Notes: generated by a model not told the origin, from the sequence alone. A DNA stretch of 64,000 bases from Hyphomicrobium_A sp963724945 (GCA_963724945.1 CAVRWL010000003.1:2763759-2827758); one strand, 5' to 3'. Shown: positions 19,763-30,029, numbered from the stretch's first letter. Made by a program: numbers and translations.

Positions 19763-20037
19763 CCCTCGATCCACCTCCGCCACACCGTCCCGAGCGGAGA
19801 AAAGGCTCTCCGCCGGGATCCGATCGTCCGCAAGGCGACGGAAATAACGCAAGAGCGCGCCCCGCCCCGCGTGCGCCGCCAACCGCCGCCGACGAGCATC
19901 ATAATCGTGCGCGGCCCCAATGCCACCCCAACGTCGCCCTATGAACGCCGGCGCGCCATTTTTGGCCGACCCGTCGCAAAGATGCGACACTTGCGGACGG
20001 CCGCCGGCAGGCCGATCGCCCCCTCGAACGGGCGAAG

Positions 20038-20712
20038 TTAGAACACAAAACTCGGCGCTGGCTTGAAACTCGTCGAGCGCGTCGGCCGTCGCCTCGAACA
20101 GCGCGCGGCGGCTCACCCCCTCCCCGCGGCGCTCGTAGAGCGCGGCCTGCGGCGAGCCCATGATCGCGTCGACCCCGACCAGCCGTCCGCCGTCGGCGAG
20201 CTGGCCGATCAGCGCGTCGGGCCGGACGCGGAAGGCGCCCTCGACGACGATGACGTCGAACGGGGCGAGACGGAGCCGCGCCGGCCGCGAGCGGGCCCTC
20301 GATCACGGTCACGCCTGCCCGCCCGGCGAGCAGCTCGCGCGCGGCCGCGACGGCGCCGGGGTCGGATTCGAGCGCCACGACCTTTGCGCCCATGAAGTCG
20401 AGCAGCGCCGCGCCGTACCCCGAGCCGGCGGCGACGTCGAGCGCCCGCTCGCCCGCCTTGACGGCCGCCGCCTGCAGCATCCGCGCCAGCGTCGACGGGC
20501 GCAGGAGCCGACGCGTCCGGGCGCCGAGCGCCGGGGTGTCGCGATCGAGATAGGCGAGCGCCGCGCCAGTCGGCCGTCACGAACCGTTCGCGCGGCGTCG
20601 TGAGAAAGGCCGCCAGCACCTCGCGGTCGACGACGTCGCCCGTACGCAACTGGCTGTTGACCATTTGCAGCCGCCGCTCAAGGTCCGAGTCGGCTGGAGT
20701 GGTCGTCGCCAT
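20038..20712 (-). CDS. pcm: Protein-L-isoaspartate O-methyltransferase family protein, several frameshifts
   Basis: Uses SAM to methylate damaged aspartyl residues. From ATG 20712 it reads MATTTPADSDLERRLQMVNS, RERFV, then in other frames the SAM motif ALDVAAGSGYGAALL, VIEGPLA, FDVIVVEGAFRV and LADGGRLVGVD. Breaks lie near 20,570, 20,510, 20,275 and 20,055. The last is in a T run: one T fewer gives the family's usual ending with two phenylalanines and a TAA at 20038. Sequence between motif I and the N-terminus fits the tolC-linked PCM subfamily of alphaproteobacteria, some of which may not be true PCMs. It is followed by tolC. Confidence 0.75.
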
Positions 20713-20771
20713 CGGAATTCGCCCCCGCGATGCGGAACGAAAAGCCGCCCGCGCTTTCTCGACAAATGCAT

Positions 20772-20845
20772 TGGAGGCCTCGCCCGGAATCGAACCGGGG
20801 TGCAAGGATTTGCAGTCCTCTGCGTAGCCACTCCGCCACGAGGCC
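20772..20845 (-). tRNA. tRNA-Cys (GCA anticodon)
   Basis: The minus strand gives a complete cloverleaf: acceptor GGCCTCG/CGAGGCC, D-arm GGCGGAGTGGCTACGC, anticodon loop CTGCAAA with GCA, T-arm CCCCGGTTCGATTCCGGG, discriminator T and an encoded CCA. Length is 74 bases with CCA. U at position 73 is the normal discriminator for tRNA-Cys. It lies between pcm and pcs and has no frameshift or intron. Confidence 0.95.
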
Positions 20846-20931
20846 GGCGACCGAACGATGTCTCATCGGCCGCGACCGGCGGGCTATAGCAAGGATTGGC
20901 GCGTCGCGGCAAGGCGGTTTCGCCGCCGCCT

Positions 20932-21643
20932 TCACGCCCAGGGCGAATGCCGCAGCAACGGAAGGCCGAGGAAATAGGCGCCGGTCGCGATGAGCCCGGC
21001 CGTCGCCCACCACGGCGGCGCCAGATCGTCGACGATCGCCAGCGCGGCGAAGCCGAACCAAACGATGGTCGCCGCGATCGTCAGCCCGCGCAGCCGGACG
21101 ACGCGCAGCGGATGGACGAAGACGATGGGCGCGAACATCAGCGCCACCGCGGCGATCAGAACCGCCGCGCTCACGATCCACGGCGGGCGCAGGACGAAGA
21201 GATAGAGCACCAGAATGTTCCAGGTCGCCGGGAAGCCGCGGAACCACAAATCGTCGGTCTTCATCCGCGTGTCGGCGAAATAGAGCGCCGAGGCGATCGT
21301 CACCACGAGGCCGATCCAGAACGACGCCGCCGTCGGCATCAGGTCCGAGCGCCACAGCGCCACCACCGGCACCAGCACATAGGTCAGAAAGTCGATCACC
21401 AGATCGAGCACGGCGCCGTCGATGGTCGCGGCGGTCTCGCGCACCTTGGCGGCGCGCGCCAGCGTGCCGTCGATCCCGTCGATGAACAGCGCCAGGCCCA
21501 GCCAGGCGAAAGAGACGTCGAAATGCCGTTCGATCGCCGCATAAAGCGCCAAGCACGGCGACCGCGCCGCCGGAGGCGGTGAACAGATGGACGGAAAAGC
21601 CCGCCGCCCTGGCGACGCGCACGGGTTGCTTTTCGCTCGACAT
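20932..21643 (-). CDS. pcs: Phosphatidylcholine synthase, one frameshift
   Basis: Condenses choline with CDP-diacylglycerol to give phosphatidylcholine in the inner membrane, a route typical of plant- or host-associated alphaproteobacteria. The start MSSEKQPVRVARAAGFSVHLF is at 21643; after a shift near 21,550 it continues YAAIERHFDVSFAWLGLALF. The CDP-alcohol phosphotransferase motif (DGx2ARx8Gx3Dx3D) is present in a Pcs-type variant: DGIDGTLARA, DGAVLDLVIDFLTY. About seven more hydrophobic segments follow, to LRHSPWA. Joined length, about 236 residues, fits the family. Confidence 0.88.
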
Positions 21644-21791
21644 GCCGTCCGCCCGCCCCTTTCCCCGCGAAAAAGCGCTCCGCCGCCGTGCGACAAAAGC
21701 GCTCCGCCGCCGGGGCCGGCTTGACCGCTCCGCCTCCGCCTTAGCAAAGTCCGGCCGCGCCGTCTCCCCGGGCGGCGCTGACGAACATCCC

Positions 21792-23096
21792 GTGAGGCTT
21801 CGCCCATGCCCCGGCCCAGGTCCCGACCAGAGACGCGGCAAAAGTCACGGCCCGAAGTCAGGGCTCACGACGCGCCCCGAGTCCCGTCTCGCCGACCCCG
21901 CCGAGCGCGTCTGCGACGTGCTCATCGCCGGCGCGGGGCTCGCTGGCCTCACCGCGGCGATCGCCTTCGCCAGGGCCGGCTTCGACGTGGTCGCCTGCGG
22001 CGCCGACGAGCGCGGCCGGCGCGGCCGCACCGTCGCGATGCTCGATCGCTCGATCGCCTATCTCGAGCAGCTCGGGCTCAGGGCGGCCGTCGAGCCCCAG
22101 GCGGCGCCGATGCGGGCGCTGCGCATGATCGACGACACCGGCGGGCTGTTCCCGCCCCGCCCGGTCGAGTTCCTGTGTTCGCGAGATCGGCCTCGACGCG
22201 TTCGGCTGGAACGTCGAGAACGACCTGATGGCCGACGCGCTCGCCGCGCGCGCCGCCGCGACCGGAGGAATTGAGCGGCGGCGCCAGTCCGTCGCGGCTT
22301 ACGATTTTCCGGGCGAGCGGGCTGTCGCGCGGCTCGACGACGGACGCGCGGTCGCCGCCGCGCTCGTCATCGGCGCCGACGGACGCGGCTTCGCCGGCGC
22401 GACGCGCCGCCGGGCTCGCCGTCCGCGCCCACCGCTACCGGCAGAGCGCGCTGACTGCGCTGCTCGCGCATCGCCTCCCCCATTGCGATGTCTCGACCGA
22501 ATTCCACACCCGACAGGGGCCCTTCACCCTGGTGCCGCTGCCGCCGAGCCCGGCCGCTCCCAACCGGTCGAGCCTCGTCTGGGTGATGTCGGACGCCGAG
22601 GCGAGCCGCCGCGAGGCGCTCGACGATTCGGCGCTCGGCGCGCGAGATCGAGCGCCAGGCCCGCTCGATGCTCGGGGCGATGCGGATCGAGGGCCGGCGC
22701 GGCGTGTTCCCGATGATCCGGCAGGTCGTGCCGAAACTGACCGCGCCGCGGCTCGCCCTCGTCGGCGACGCCGCCCACGCCTTCCCGCCGATCGGCGCGC
22801 AGGGCCTCAACCTCGGCCTGCGCGACGTCGAGGCGATCGTCGAGGCGGCGGTTGCGGCGCGCGCGGCCGGAGGCGACATCGGCGGGGAGCGGCGCTCGAA
22901 TGCCTACCAGCGCGCGCGCCGGCCGGACATCCTGACCCGCACCGGCGTGGTCGACGGCCTCAACCGGGCGCTCCTCGCCCACTTCGCCCCGCTCGACTTC
23001 GCCCGGGGCGCCGGGCTCGCGGCGCTCGGCGCCGTCGGGCCGCTGAGGCGCTTCGTCATGCGCGAGGGGGTCGCGCCCCGTTTCGGCCGTCGCTAA
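21792..23096 (+). CDS. UbiH/UbiF/COQ6-family FAD monooxygenase, three or more frameshifts
   Basis: Family members hydroxylate ubiquinone precursors using FAD and NADPH. The FAD motif VLIAGAGLAGLTAAIAFARAG is followed by RTVAMLDRSIAYLEQLGL. After breaks near 22,175, 22,400 and 22,645 come REIGLDAFGWNVENDLM, ALVIGADGRGF (the DG motif), RQSALTALLAH and the second FAD motif region LALVGDAAHAFPPIGAQGLN. It ends RFVMREGVAPRFGRR. Each of the three breaks is repaired by removing one base. The start is unclear: GTG near 21,792 in this frame, or an ATG at 21,806 in a neighbouring frame with another shift. It ends convergent with the MFS gene, overlapping by four bases. Confidence 0.8.
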
Positions 23097-24284
23097 CCTG
23101 CATTCGGCTTGGCGCTTCGGAGAATGAGATAGAGCGCGATCAGAAAGCCGGTTCCCGCCGCGCCTCCGCCGATCAGGAAGACGCTGCTGTATCCCGCCCG
23201 GTCGGCAAGAAGTCCGGCAATCGGTCCAGTCAGGCCGTAAGCGAGATCCTGAAAGGCGCTAAATCCGCCCAAAGCCGTGCCGCGCAGGTGCGGGGCCACA
23301 AGATGCACGACCTCTCGCCCCATGGCCGGATAGATCAACGAGCAGCCCAGACCCGTCAGGAACGCGCCGGCAAGGGCCAGGCCCGGATCGTGCGCGCTCC
23401 AGATCAGGACTTGGCCGATCGTCTCGACCGCAAGCGATGAGACCGCCACCGGCAGTCCGCCGAAGCGATCCGGCAGGTGGCCGAACAGCACGCGCACCAG
23501 CACGAAGCCGCCGCCGAAAGCCGTCAGGCCAAGCCCGGCGCCGCTCCAGTTCCGGTCGAGGAAATAGAGGGCGAAGAACGCGCCGATCGCGGCGAAGCCG
23601 ATGCCCTGAAGGCAGATGATCAGCCCATGGCGCCAAATTTGGCCCATCAGGCTCAGGAACGGCGGGCGCGCATCCTGCGGATGCGGGGCGACGCCGCTCA
23701 TCGGCCAGATCGCCAGGAGCGCCAGACACGGCAAGAGCGCGCTGACCGCCATCGCGCCGGCGAAGCCGAGCCGGCTCAAGAGAACAAGGCCGGCCGGACC
23801 GCCAACCGCGAGCGCGCCATACATGGCGGCGCCGACGAAGGCCAGCACCCTGCCCGAGCGCGCGGGGCCGACGAAGCCGACGCCCCACGCGATGACGCCA
23901 ATGATAACCAAACTCTCGCCCGCTCCGAGAAGCAGACGACCGGCGATGAGGATCAGATAGGCCGCGACCGGCGGCGGCGTCGGCAGGCCGGCCAGCATCG
24001 AGATCAGCGCCCCGGCGGCGTAAAACACCAGGCCGCGCCAGACCGCCGCCTTGGCGCCCCGACGATCCGACAGGGCGCCGGCGTGCGCGCGGGTCAGGAT
24101 GGTGGCGAAGAAAGGCGACGCCGACCGCCAGTCCCGCCCAGGCATTGTTGAACCCCAGCCGCCCGGTCACATAGACCGGCACGATGGCGAGGGGGATGGC
24201 GACGCAGAGATACGAAACGAACAGAACGGCGGCCAGCAGCAGAAGTCGGGCCAACGCTGGGTCACGGGTCGATCGGGAGGTCAT
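23093..24284 (-). CDS. MFS permease (YfcJ/YhhS-like), one frameshift
   Basis: Inner-membrane transporter with about 12 hydrophobic segments. From ATG 24284 it reads MTSRSTRDPALARLLLLAAV and then VPVYVTGRLGFNNAWAGLAV. After a shift near 24,110 it continues ATILTRAHAGALSDRRGAK, the loop 2-3 signature. LGLLGAGE-like RLLLGAGESLVIIG marks helix 5, and the second half begins QIWRHGLIICLQ. This looks like the arabinose-efflux-type YhhS/YfcJ group; the substrate is unknown. The SDR gene lies 34 bases upstream on the same strand, so they may be co-transcribed. Confidence 0.75.
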
Positions 24285-24318
24285 GTCGTCTTCGCGGCGC
24301 TCCGCACTTTCCGTGCGG

Positions 24319-25056
24319 TCAATTGCGTCCGCCGTTGGCCTTGATGACCTGCCCGTTGACCCAGCCGCTCTCCGGACCGGCAAGGAACGAGACGACACGG
24401 GCGATGTCGTCGGGCGCCCCGAGGCGACCGAGGGGGATGTCGTTGGTCAGGCGCTCGATCAAGTCCTTCGATCGACCGGCAAAGAACAGTTCGGTTGCGA
24501 CCGGTCCGGGCGCGATCGCGTTGACGGTGACGCCGCGGGCGCCAAGTTCCTTCGCGAGCGTGCGTGTCATCGCCTCCACCGCCGCCTTGGTCGCGACGTA
24601 GACGGCATGGTCGGGGATGTAGTGGCCGATGATGCTGGTCGAGAGGTTGATGATGCGGCCGCCGTTCCGCACACGCCGCGCGCCTTCGCGCATGCCGTTG
24701 AAGGCGCCGGTGAGATTGACCGCAAGCTGGCGCTGGTAATCCTCGTCGGAGACCTCGGCCAACGGCGCAGTCTTGAGGATCCCGGCGTTGTTGACCAGCA
24801 CGTCGACCGGCCCGAACGCCGCTTCCGCCTGATCGAACAGCGCTGTCATCGCCGAAGCGTCCGCGACATCGGCGCGGACCGCCCGCGCACGCCCGCCGGC
24901 CGCCGCGATGGCGGCTGCGACCGCTTCCGCCTCGGCCGCGCTCGAGGCGTAATTGACGATGGTCTGAAAGCCGTCGGCGGCGAGGCGCCTGGCCAGCGCC
25001 GCTCCGATGCCCCTGGAGGCTCCCGTTACGATCGCGGTGCGGACGGTGTCGGCCAT
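24319..25056 (-). CDS. Short-chain dehydrogenase/reductase (FabG-like)
   Basis: About 245 residues from MADTVRTAIVTGAS at 25056. The classical SDR pattern is complete: cofactor motif TGASRGIG, NNAG at VLVNNAGILK, catalytic serine in INLSTSI, and YxxxK in AVYVATKAA. It ends SGWVNGQVIKANGGRN. The enzyme uses NAD(P)H to reduce a ketone; the NYAS sequence after the second strand hints at NADPH preference, an inference. The substrate is unknown. It precedes the MFS permease closely on the same strand. The frame is intact. Confidence 0.82.
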   Translation of the reverse strand: MADTVRTAIVTGASRGIGAALARRLAADGFQTIVNYASSAAEAEAVAAAIAAAGGRARAVRADVADASAMTALFDQAEAAFGPVDVLVNNAGILKTAPLAEVSDEDYQRQLAVNLTGAFNGMREGARRVRNGGRIINLSTSIIGHYIPDHAVYVATKAAVEAMTRTLAKELGARGVTVNAIAPGPVATELFFAGRSKDLIERLTNDIPLGRLGAPDDIARVVSFLAGPESGWVNGQVIKANGGRN

Positions 25057-25270
25057 GGATATTGCTGCTCCAGGCATGATGTGGCGTTGGTCGGAAAATA
25101 CGACGAACCCATCGCGTTTCCTATTCGCATTGCCGGAGCGTCCCGCGTCCGATCGCGCAACAGACCAGAATTCGCTGACGAACTCGCGACAGGCGCGTGA
25201 TTCGGCGGGACCCGTCGCAACCAGGCTCGAAGCCGCTGTTCAGGTTTGGCGAAGGACGGGCGCGGCGCCT

Positions 25271-25890
25271 TCAGCGTTCGCCGCCCTGCCCCGCCTCGAT
25301 CAGCCGCGCGGCGTAGCGCGCCATCTGGTCGACCTCGATGTTGACCGCATCTCCCGCTTTGCGCTCGCCCCAGGTCGTCACCTCGAGCGTGTGCGGGATC
25401 AACAGGACCTCGAATTCGTCGCCCTCGACCGCGTTGACGGTGAGCGAGGTCCCGTCGAGCGCCACCGAGCCCTTGACCGCGATGAACTTCGCCAGCGCTT
25501 TGGGCGCCCGGAAGCGCAGATGCGCCATGTCGTCGAAGTCGCGCCGCGACACGGTCGTGGCGAGACCGTCGACATGGCCGCTGACCATGTGGCCGCCGAG
25601 TTCGTCGCCGACCCTGATCGAGCGCTCGAGATTGACCTTCGTTCCCTTGCCCCAGGCGCCGAGCGTCGTCACCGCAAGGGTCTCCGCGCCGACGTCGAAG
25701 ACGAGCCGCGAGCCCTGTCCGAGCGGCTCGACGGCGACCACGGTCAGGCACACGCCGGCATTGGCGATCGAGGCGCCGACCGCGATCGACGCCGCATCGT
25801 AGGCGCTGGCGATGACCAGACGATCGCGCTCGCCAAGGCGTTCAAGATCAATGCACTTCGCCGACGTCGCTGACAATTCCGGTGAACATG
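25271..25890 (-). CDS. ribE: Riboflavin synthase alpha chain, one frameshift
   Basis: Dismutates two lumazine molecules into riboflavin. The family start MFTGIVSDVGEV is read from ATG at 25890; then one extra base near 25,853 breaks the frame. Dropping it joins to IDLERLGERDRLVIASAYDA. Two lumazine-binding repeats follow: GASIANAGVCLTVVAV with GGHMVSGHVDG, then GSVALDGTSLTVNAVEG with LIPHTLEVTTW. It ends AARLIEAGQGGER. Joined length is about 205 residues, normal. It lies on the minus strand with no neighbouring rib genes in the window. Confidence 0.9.
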
Positions 25891-25956
25891 GAGCCCTCGC
25901 TGCCGGCCTTGGCAGCGGTTTGCCGCTGACTGCGGGGCCGACGGCGCGCGCCCCTC

Positions 25957-26000
25957 GACGCGATCGTCGATCGCGTCAGCCGCGATCAGCGATCGCGGCT
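25957..26000. repeat. Tandem double hairpin (dispersed repeat, copy 1)
   Basis: Two adjacent perfect or near-perfect palindromes. The first, 25957-25977, has arms GACGCGATC/GATCGCGTC. The second, 25978-26000, has arms AGCCGCGATC/GATCGCGGCT with a three-base loop. It is followed by ACAGTCGCGC. The same two-hairpin plan followed by ACAAGCGC is found at 42364-42406. It lies in the gap upstream of ribE and could act as an RNA hairpin or a REP-like element. Confidence 0.6.
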
Positions 26001-26070
26001 ACAGTCGCGCGCCTCGTCGCTCTAATCCCCGCCGGCGCACGGTCCGGCAAGCGTAGCCGGCGCGGGCCAG

Positions 26071-26424
26071 TCATGCAGGCGTGTAAAGGCCAACGAGCAG
26101 AGTCGCCGCGAAGATCGCCGCCAGCGGCAGCCAGCCGCCGAGCGCGGTTCGGAACATCCCGTGATGGCCGTCGACGAGCGGCGCAAGCACGACCAGATCG
26201 AGCGCGGCGACGATGAGCGTAAACGCCGCCGCGCGCGTGAGCGCGTTGAAACCGGGCGCAACAAGCTTGTCGGCCAGCGTCGCGCCGGCGGCGATGGCCG
26301 GCGAGACCGCGAGGCGGACCAACTCCGGCATCTCGCCCGGCCAGACTTCGCGGCCCATGGCGTAGACGCCGCCGGACGCGGCCCACACGATGAGCCCGCA
26401 CACGATCACAGCGCCCCACCCCAT
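26071..26424 (-). CDS. Small membrane protein, 117 residues
   Basis: Reads from MGWGAVIVCGLIVWAASGG at 26424. Three to four hydrophobic segments are visible: residues about 4-20, 36-50 (LAVSPAIAAGATLA), 62-82 (AAFTLIVAALDLVVLAPLV) and 96-114 (LPLAAIFAATLLVGLY). The charged loop REVWPGEMPELVR separates the first two. I do not recognise a family; it looks like a general inner-membrane hypothetical. It lies 35 bases upstream of the SnoaL-like gene's stop region on the same strand. Confidence 0.55.
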   Translation of the reverse strand: MGWGAVIVCGLIVWAASGGVYAMGREVWPGEMPELVRLAVSPAIAAGATLADKLVAPGFNALTRAAAFTLIVAALDLVVLAPLVDGHHGMFRTALGGWLPLAAIFAATLLVGLYTPA

Positions 26425-26458
26425 GCGGCCCCTCCGACCGAATTCCCTGCCCGAAGGC

Positions 26459-26941
26459 CTATCCCTTCAGTTGCGCGACAATCCCGGCAATGTCACCCAT
26501 ACCCCAATGCTCGGCGATCCGCCCCCCGGCGATGCGAAAGATATCACAGGATGTGAACATCAGACGTTTGCCGGTCGGCTGGACGCCGTAATAGACGCCC
26601 TCGTGCCGGCCTTCATAGAGAAAGCTCGCCGCGACCTTGTCGTCCTCGGCGAGGCTCGTCTGGATCGTGACCTCGAGGTCCGGCAGCCCCTTCAGCCGCG
26701 CGGCGAAGAAGGCGACCGTCGCCTGCTTCGCCGTCAGGCCGGTGGGCGGCGGCGGCGCGGCGGCGCTGTGCTGGTGGTTGACGTAATCGTCGGCGAAGAG
26801 GCTCGCGAAGGCGTCGATATCGTGGGCGTTCAGCGCATCGGCGAATTTTCGCGCCATCGAGGCGTCGGCGGCGTTCGCTCGTTGGGGCAGCGAAGACGCG
26901 GCGACAGCGGCCGCGCCGGCGAGAAAGGTTCTGCGTCGCAT
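26459..26941 (-). CDS. SnoaL-like / ester cyclase family exported protein
   Basis: About 160 residues from ATG 26941. The N-terminus MRRRTFLAGAAAVAASSLP looks like a twin-arginine or Sec signal peptide ending RANA. The mature part is a small NTF2-like domain: KFADALNAHDIDAFASLFAD, YVNHQH, then LEVTIQTSLAEDDKVAASF and FRIAGGRIAEHWGMGD, the late tryptophan-containing strand typical of SnoaL-like proteins. Family members bind small hydrophobic ligands or catalyse cyclisations; the role here is unknown. The frame is intact. Confidence 0.72.
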   Translation of the reverse strand: MRRRTFLAGAAAVAASSLPQRANAADASMARKFADALNAHDIDAFASLFADDYVNHQHSAAAPPPPTGLTAKQATVAFFAARLKGLPDLEVTIQTSLAEDDKVAASFLYEGRHEGVYYGVQPTGKRLMFTSCDIFRIAGGRIAEHWGMGDIAGIVAQLKG

Positions 26942-27113
26942 GATTGCGCCTCCGCTACGATGGGCTTTGCGAAACGCGCCCGCTCGGGCAAGACTCCCCC
27001 AGGGCTGAAGCGACCGCAAGCGCTTTTCGCCGCGCTCCGCCGGCGCATGAAGGCGGCGGGCGCCCATGAGCGACAGAAGGGACTGAGACGGCCATCACGT
27101 TCCAGGCATTCAA

Positions 27114-27450
27114 TCAGGTCAACAACTCTTTTGACGCCGCCAATCTTTCGCAGACTCGGTTTCTCCAGGGCGTCGCGGCGCCGAACGTGCCGGGCACGGC
27201 GCTCTTCTCCGGAGGCAGCTCCGCAGAAAGGCGACGATCGCTTTCGTGTCCTCCGGCGACAGCGCCGCGAGCGCCTGCCAGGGCGTAACCGGCGAGCGCT
27301 TGCGCCCGTCGGCTGCGGCGCGTTCGGTGAACGCGCCGACGATCTGCGAACGGCGATCCTGTCCTTCAAGGATAAGACCGTCGATCTGACGGTCTTGCCG
27401 GGAGACGCCCCGCGCTGTCGCGATGCGCGGCGAGACCGGCGACCGACGCG
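27114..27450 (-). pseudogene. Cytochrome c C-terminal remnant
   Basis: On the minus strand a stretch reads VTPWQALAALSPEDTKAIVA followed by FLRS, and after a one-base shift LPPEKSAVPGTFGA, ending at a TGA at 27114. This matches the C-terminal helix and LPP tail of diheme/monoheme cytochromes c. I see no CXXCH heme motif within the preceding several hundred bases. The upstream sequence (QIVGAFTERAAADGRKRSP) may still belong to the gene but fades into unrelated, frameshifted sequence. It is most likely a decayed or partly deleted cytochrome gene. Confidence 0.5.
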
Positions 27451-27518
27451 AGCGGATCCCGTAAAAGGGGCCGTAGCGCCCGCCTTCGGGCGAGGCTGCA
27501 TCGGGGTCGCCGCTCGAC

Positions 27519-27845
27519 CTATTGCCAGCCGCCGCCGGGCAACCGTCCGTGATAGGGCGTGTGGCGGCAATGGCCCCAAGGTCCGCGCCACCAGCCGGGC
27601 GGGCAGCCGTTCCAGCGATAAGCGCCTCGGTAGGGTCCCCAATATCCGCCCGGGTATGGTCCATGCCCGAAGCGATGACAGGCGCCGCCGGGTCCCCGAT
27701 ACCAGCCGGGGCCGCATCCATTGGCGACGGGAACGATCATCGAGGAAGTCTCCGCGGATGAGGGAAACGGCGCCGCCTGGGACGGCGAAGCGGTCGCGGC
27801 GAGCGCGGCCGCAGACGCGATGATGACGGCGAGAGTTTTGAACAC
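27519..27845 (-). CDS. GCG_CRPN-like glycine/histidine-rich exported protein
   Basis: About 108 residues from GTG at 27845, preceded by an AAGGA box at suitable spacing. The signal peptide is FKTLAVIIASAAALAATASP, with SQA as likely cleavage site. The mature part is rich in G, P, W, H: GCGPGWYRGPGGACHRFG, then GGYWGPYRGAYRWNGCPP and a final WGHCRHTPYHGR. Short proteins with this GCGxG prefix and CxPN/CRxT repeats are frequent in Hyphomicrobiales and of unknown role. Repeated cysteines and histidines could bind metal; that is an inference. Confidence 0.65.
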   Translation of the reverse strand: MFKTLAVIIASAAALAATASPSQAAPFPSSAETSSMIVPVANGCGPGWYRGPGGACHRFGHGPYPGGYWGPYRGAYRWNGCPPGWWRGPWGHCRHTPYHGRLPGGGWQ

Positions 27846-28389
27846 GTCAGGTCCTTTCCTTGTAGCGACGCAAGGTCGGTTCGAATCCCCTTCGGCGCCA
27901 CAGCATTTTCCTTTGTCATTCCGTTGACGGCAATTGTTTCGGAGCGCGGCGCGGAACCGACGATGGACAGGACGCGCCGTTGCTCGGGGCGCCGGCAGGG
28001 CGACAAAGCGAGTTTTATACATAGCTGACTTGTTTTTTTGGTGCGACGGCTTTGTTGGCGCGCGCCACGGCATTCGTGAGGCCGTCCCAATCGCGACGCC
28101 GCTAAGACGGCTCGTAAGCCCCTGAAAGTTATGGAGCCGGTCGATAAACGGCGCTAAAGAACCGCCTCGGACGCCGCCGCCTCGAGTCTCTGAATAATCC
28201 TCGATCCCGATTTGGCGCTGCGGCCGCTCGCCCTTCGCGGCAAACCCGGGCTCGCGTTCATGCCGGCCCTTCCGACATGCGACTGTCATCTCACGGTTTT
28301 GCTGAGGTTCTATGCCGGGACGCTCAGTTGACGTCGCGCCGCGTCTCGGATCGTAGTCCTCTATCGGTCAGCGCTCACTCGGAGTTCGA
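27846..28389. other. Intergenic region with a tRNA-like 3' end
   Basis: About 540 bases before the porin gene with no credible ORF. At 27872-27900 the plus strand reads GGTCGGTTCGAATCC and ends CGGCGCCA, like the T-loop and acceptor end of a tRNA, but no 5' half is found upstream. The rest is ordinary GC-rich sequence that must contain the porin promoter near 28,300-28,380. Confidence 0.35.
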
Positions 28390-30029
28390 ATGCATTCCCC
28401 TCGGCATTGCGGCCGCCCGGCGCGCTTCCTGCGGCGTTCTCCGCTGACCCCGCTCGGCCCGGAGGTTGCAATCCTGACCGGACTGGCGGCCGCCTGCCTT
28501 GCCGGCGCGGCGCATGCGGACCCCCTCGCGGCGCCGGCCGCCCCTGCGCCCGCGCACCGGGACCACTGAAACGACGCAGCAGGCCGGCGGGATCTCGGCG
28601 GCGGCCGCAGCGGACGCGCTCGTTCTTCCCGCCCTGCCGGCGCTGTCCGCAGTCCTCGATCCGCGCTTTCGCGCCGACGCGCCGGCGCCGAATCCGACCC
28701 CGGGCGCCGCCAAGCCTTTCGGCGTCTTGAGCGGCGACTGGCAGAACGCCAACCTGCATCGGCGACATCGGGGGCTTGAGGCCGGCGCTCGCCAAATACG
28801 GCGTCACGCTGCAACTCTACGAGGAGGCCGAAACGTTCGGCAACGTGACCGGCGGCGTCCGCCAGGGCTTCGAGGTCAACGGCGTCACAACCGCTCAGGT
28901 TCAGTTGGATACGAAGCCGCTCTTCGGTCTCGCCGGCGGCATCCTGAGCGTCAGCGGTTTTCATATCTGGGGCGGCGACCTCAGCGCCTCCAATCTGATG
29001 AACCTGCAGACCGTCAGCGGTCTCGAGGCCGAAGCGTCGATCCGGCTTTGGGAGCTTTGGTATCAGCAGAATTTCGGCCCCCGCTTCGATGTCAAGATCG
29101 GCGAGCAGAGCCTCGACAACGAGTTCATGATGAGCGAGAACGCCGGCTACTTCCTCAACGAGGCCATGGGCTGGCCGGTGCTGCCGTCGGAAAATATGCC
29201 GGGCGGCGGCCCCGCCTATCCGCTCGCCGGCCTCGGCGTTCGCGCGCGGGCGCGCCCTTCGGACGCCGTGACGATCATGGCGGGCGTCTTCAACGGGAGT
29301 CCGATCCCGCTGAATTCCCCCAACAGCCAGCTCAGCAATCCCAACGGCGTGAGCTTCCCGCTCAACACCGGCGTCTTGGCGATCGCCGAGCTGCAATACA
29401 CGTCTGCCGCGGCGACGCCGTCTGGCAAGCCCGCCGCCGACGGCCCGCTGCCGGGCACGTACAAGATCGGCGCCTGGTACGACAGCGAGGATTTCGACAG
29501 CGAGCGATACGACACGATGGGCCTTCCGCTCGCGAGCCCCGAAAGCAATGGGATGCCGGCCCAGAAACAGGGCAACTATGCGATCTACGTGATGGCCGAC
29601 CAAATGATCTGGCGCTCGAGCGACGCGACCCGCACGATCAGCGCCTTCGTCCGCCCGATGTTCACCACCTTGCAGGATCGCAACCTGATAAGCTTCAGCG
29701 TCAACTGCGGCCTCATTCTGCACGACCCCCTGCCGGGCCGCGACAACGACGTCCTTGGCGTCGGCTTCGGGCTCGCGCAGGCCAGCAGCGGCGCCGCCAA
29801 CGACGACAGGCAATTGCAACTCTACCAGCCGACCGTCTACACCCCGGTGCGCGGCGCGGAGACGTTCCTCGAGGCGACCTATCAGGCCCAGCTCCTGCCC
29901 TCGTGGCAGGTCCAGCCCGACATCCAGTACGTCATCAACCCCGGCGGCGGCCTCGCCAACCCTTACGCGCCGACGCAGGCGATCAAGAACGAGTTGGTGA
30001 TCGGCCTGCGCACGACCGTCACGTTCTGA
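28390..30029 (+). CDS. OprB-family carbohydrate-selective porin, two frameshifts
   Basis: Outer-membrane beta-barrel for sugar uptake. ATG at 28390 starts a leader with hydrophobic stretch VAILTGLAAACLAGAAHA. Breaks near 28,555 and 28,755 lead through ALPALSAVLDPRFRADAP and GDWQNANL into the long frame LRPALAKYGVTLQLYEEA, which is the OprB start pattern. ASIRLWELWYQQNFGPRFDV and GEQSLDNEFMMSENAGYF are typical, and it ends NELVIGLRTTVTF with the aromatic C-terminal residue needed by the BAM machinery. Joined length is about 545 residues. It is convergent with msrQ, overlapping by a few bases. Confidence 0.78.
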
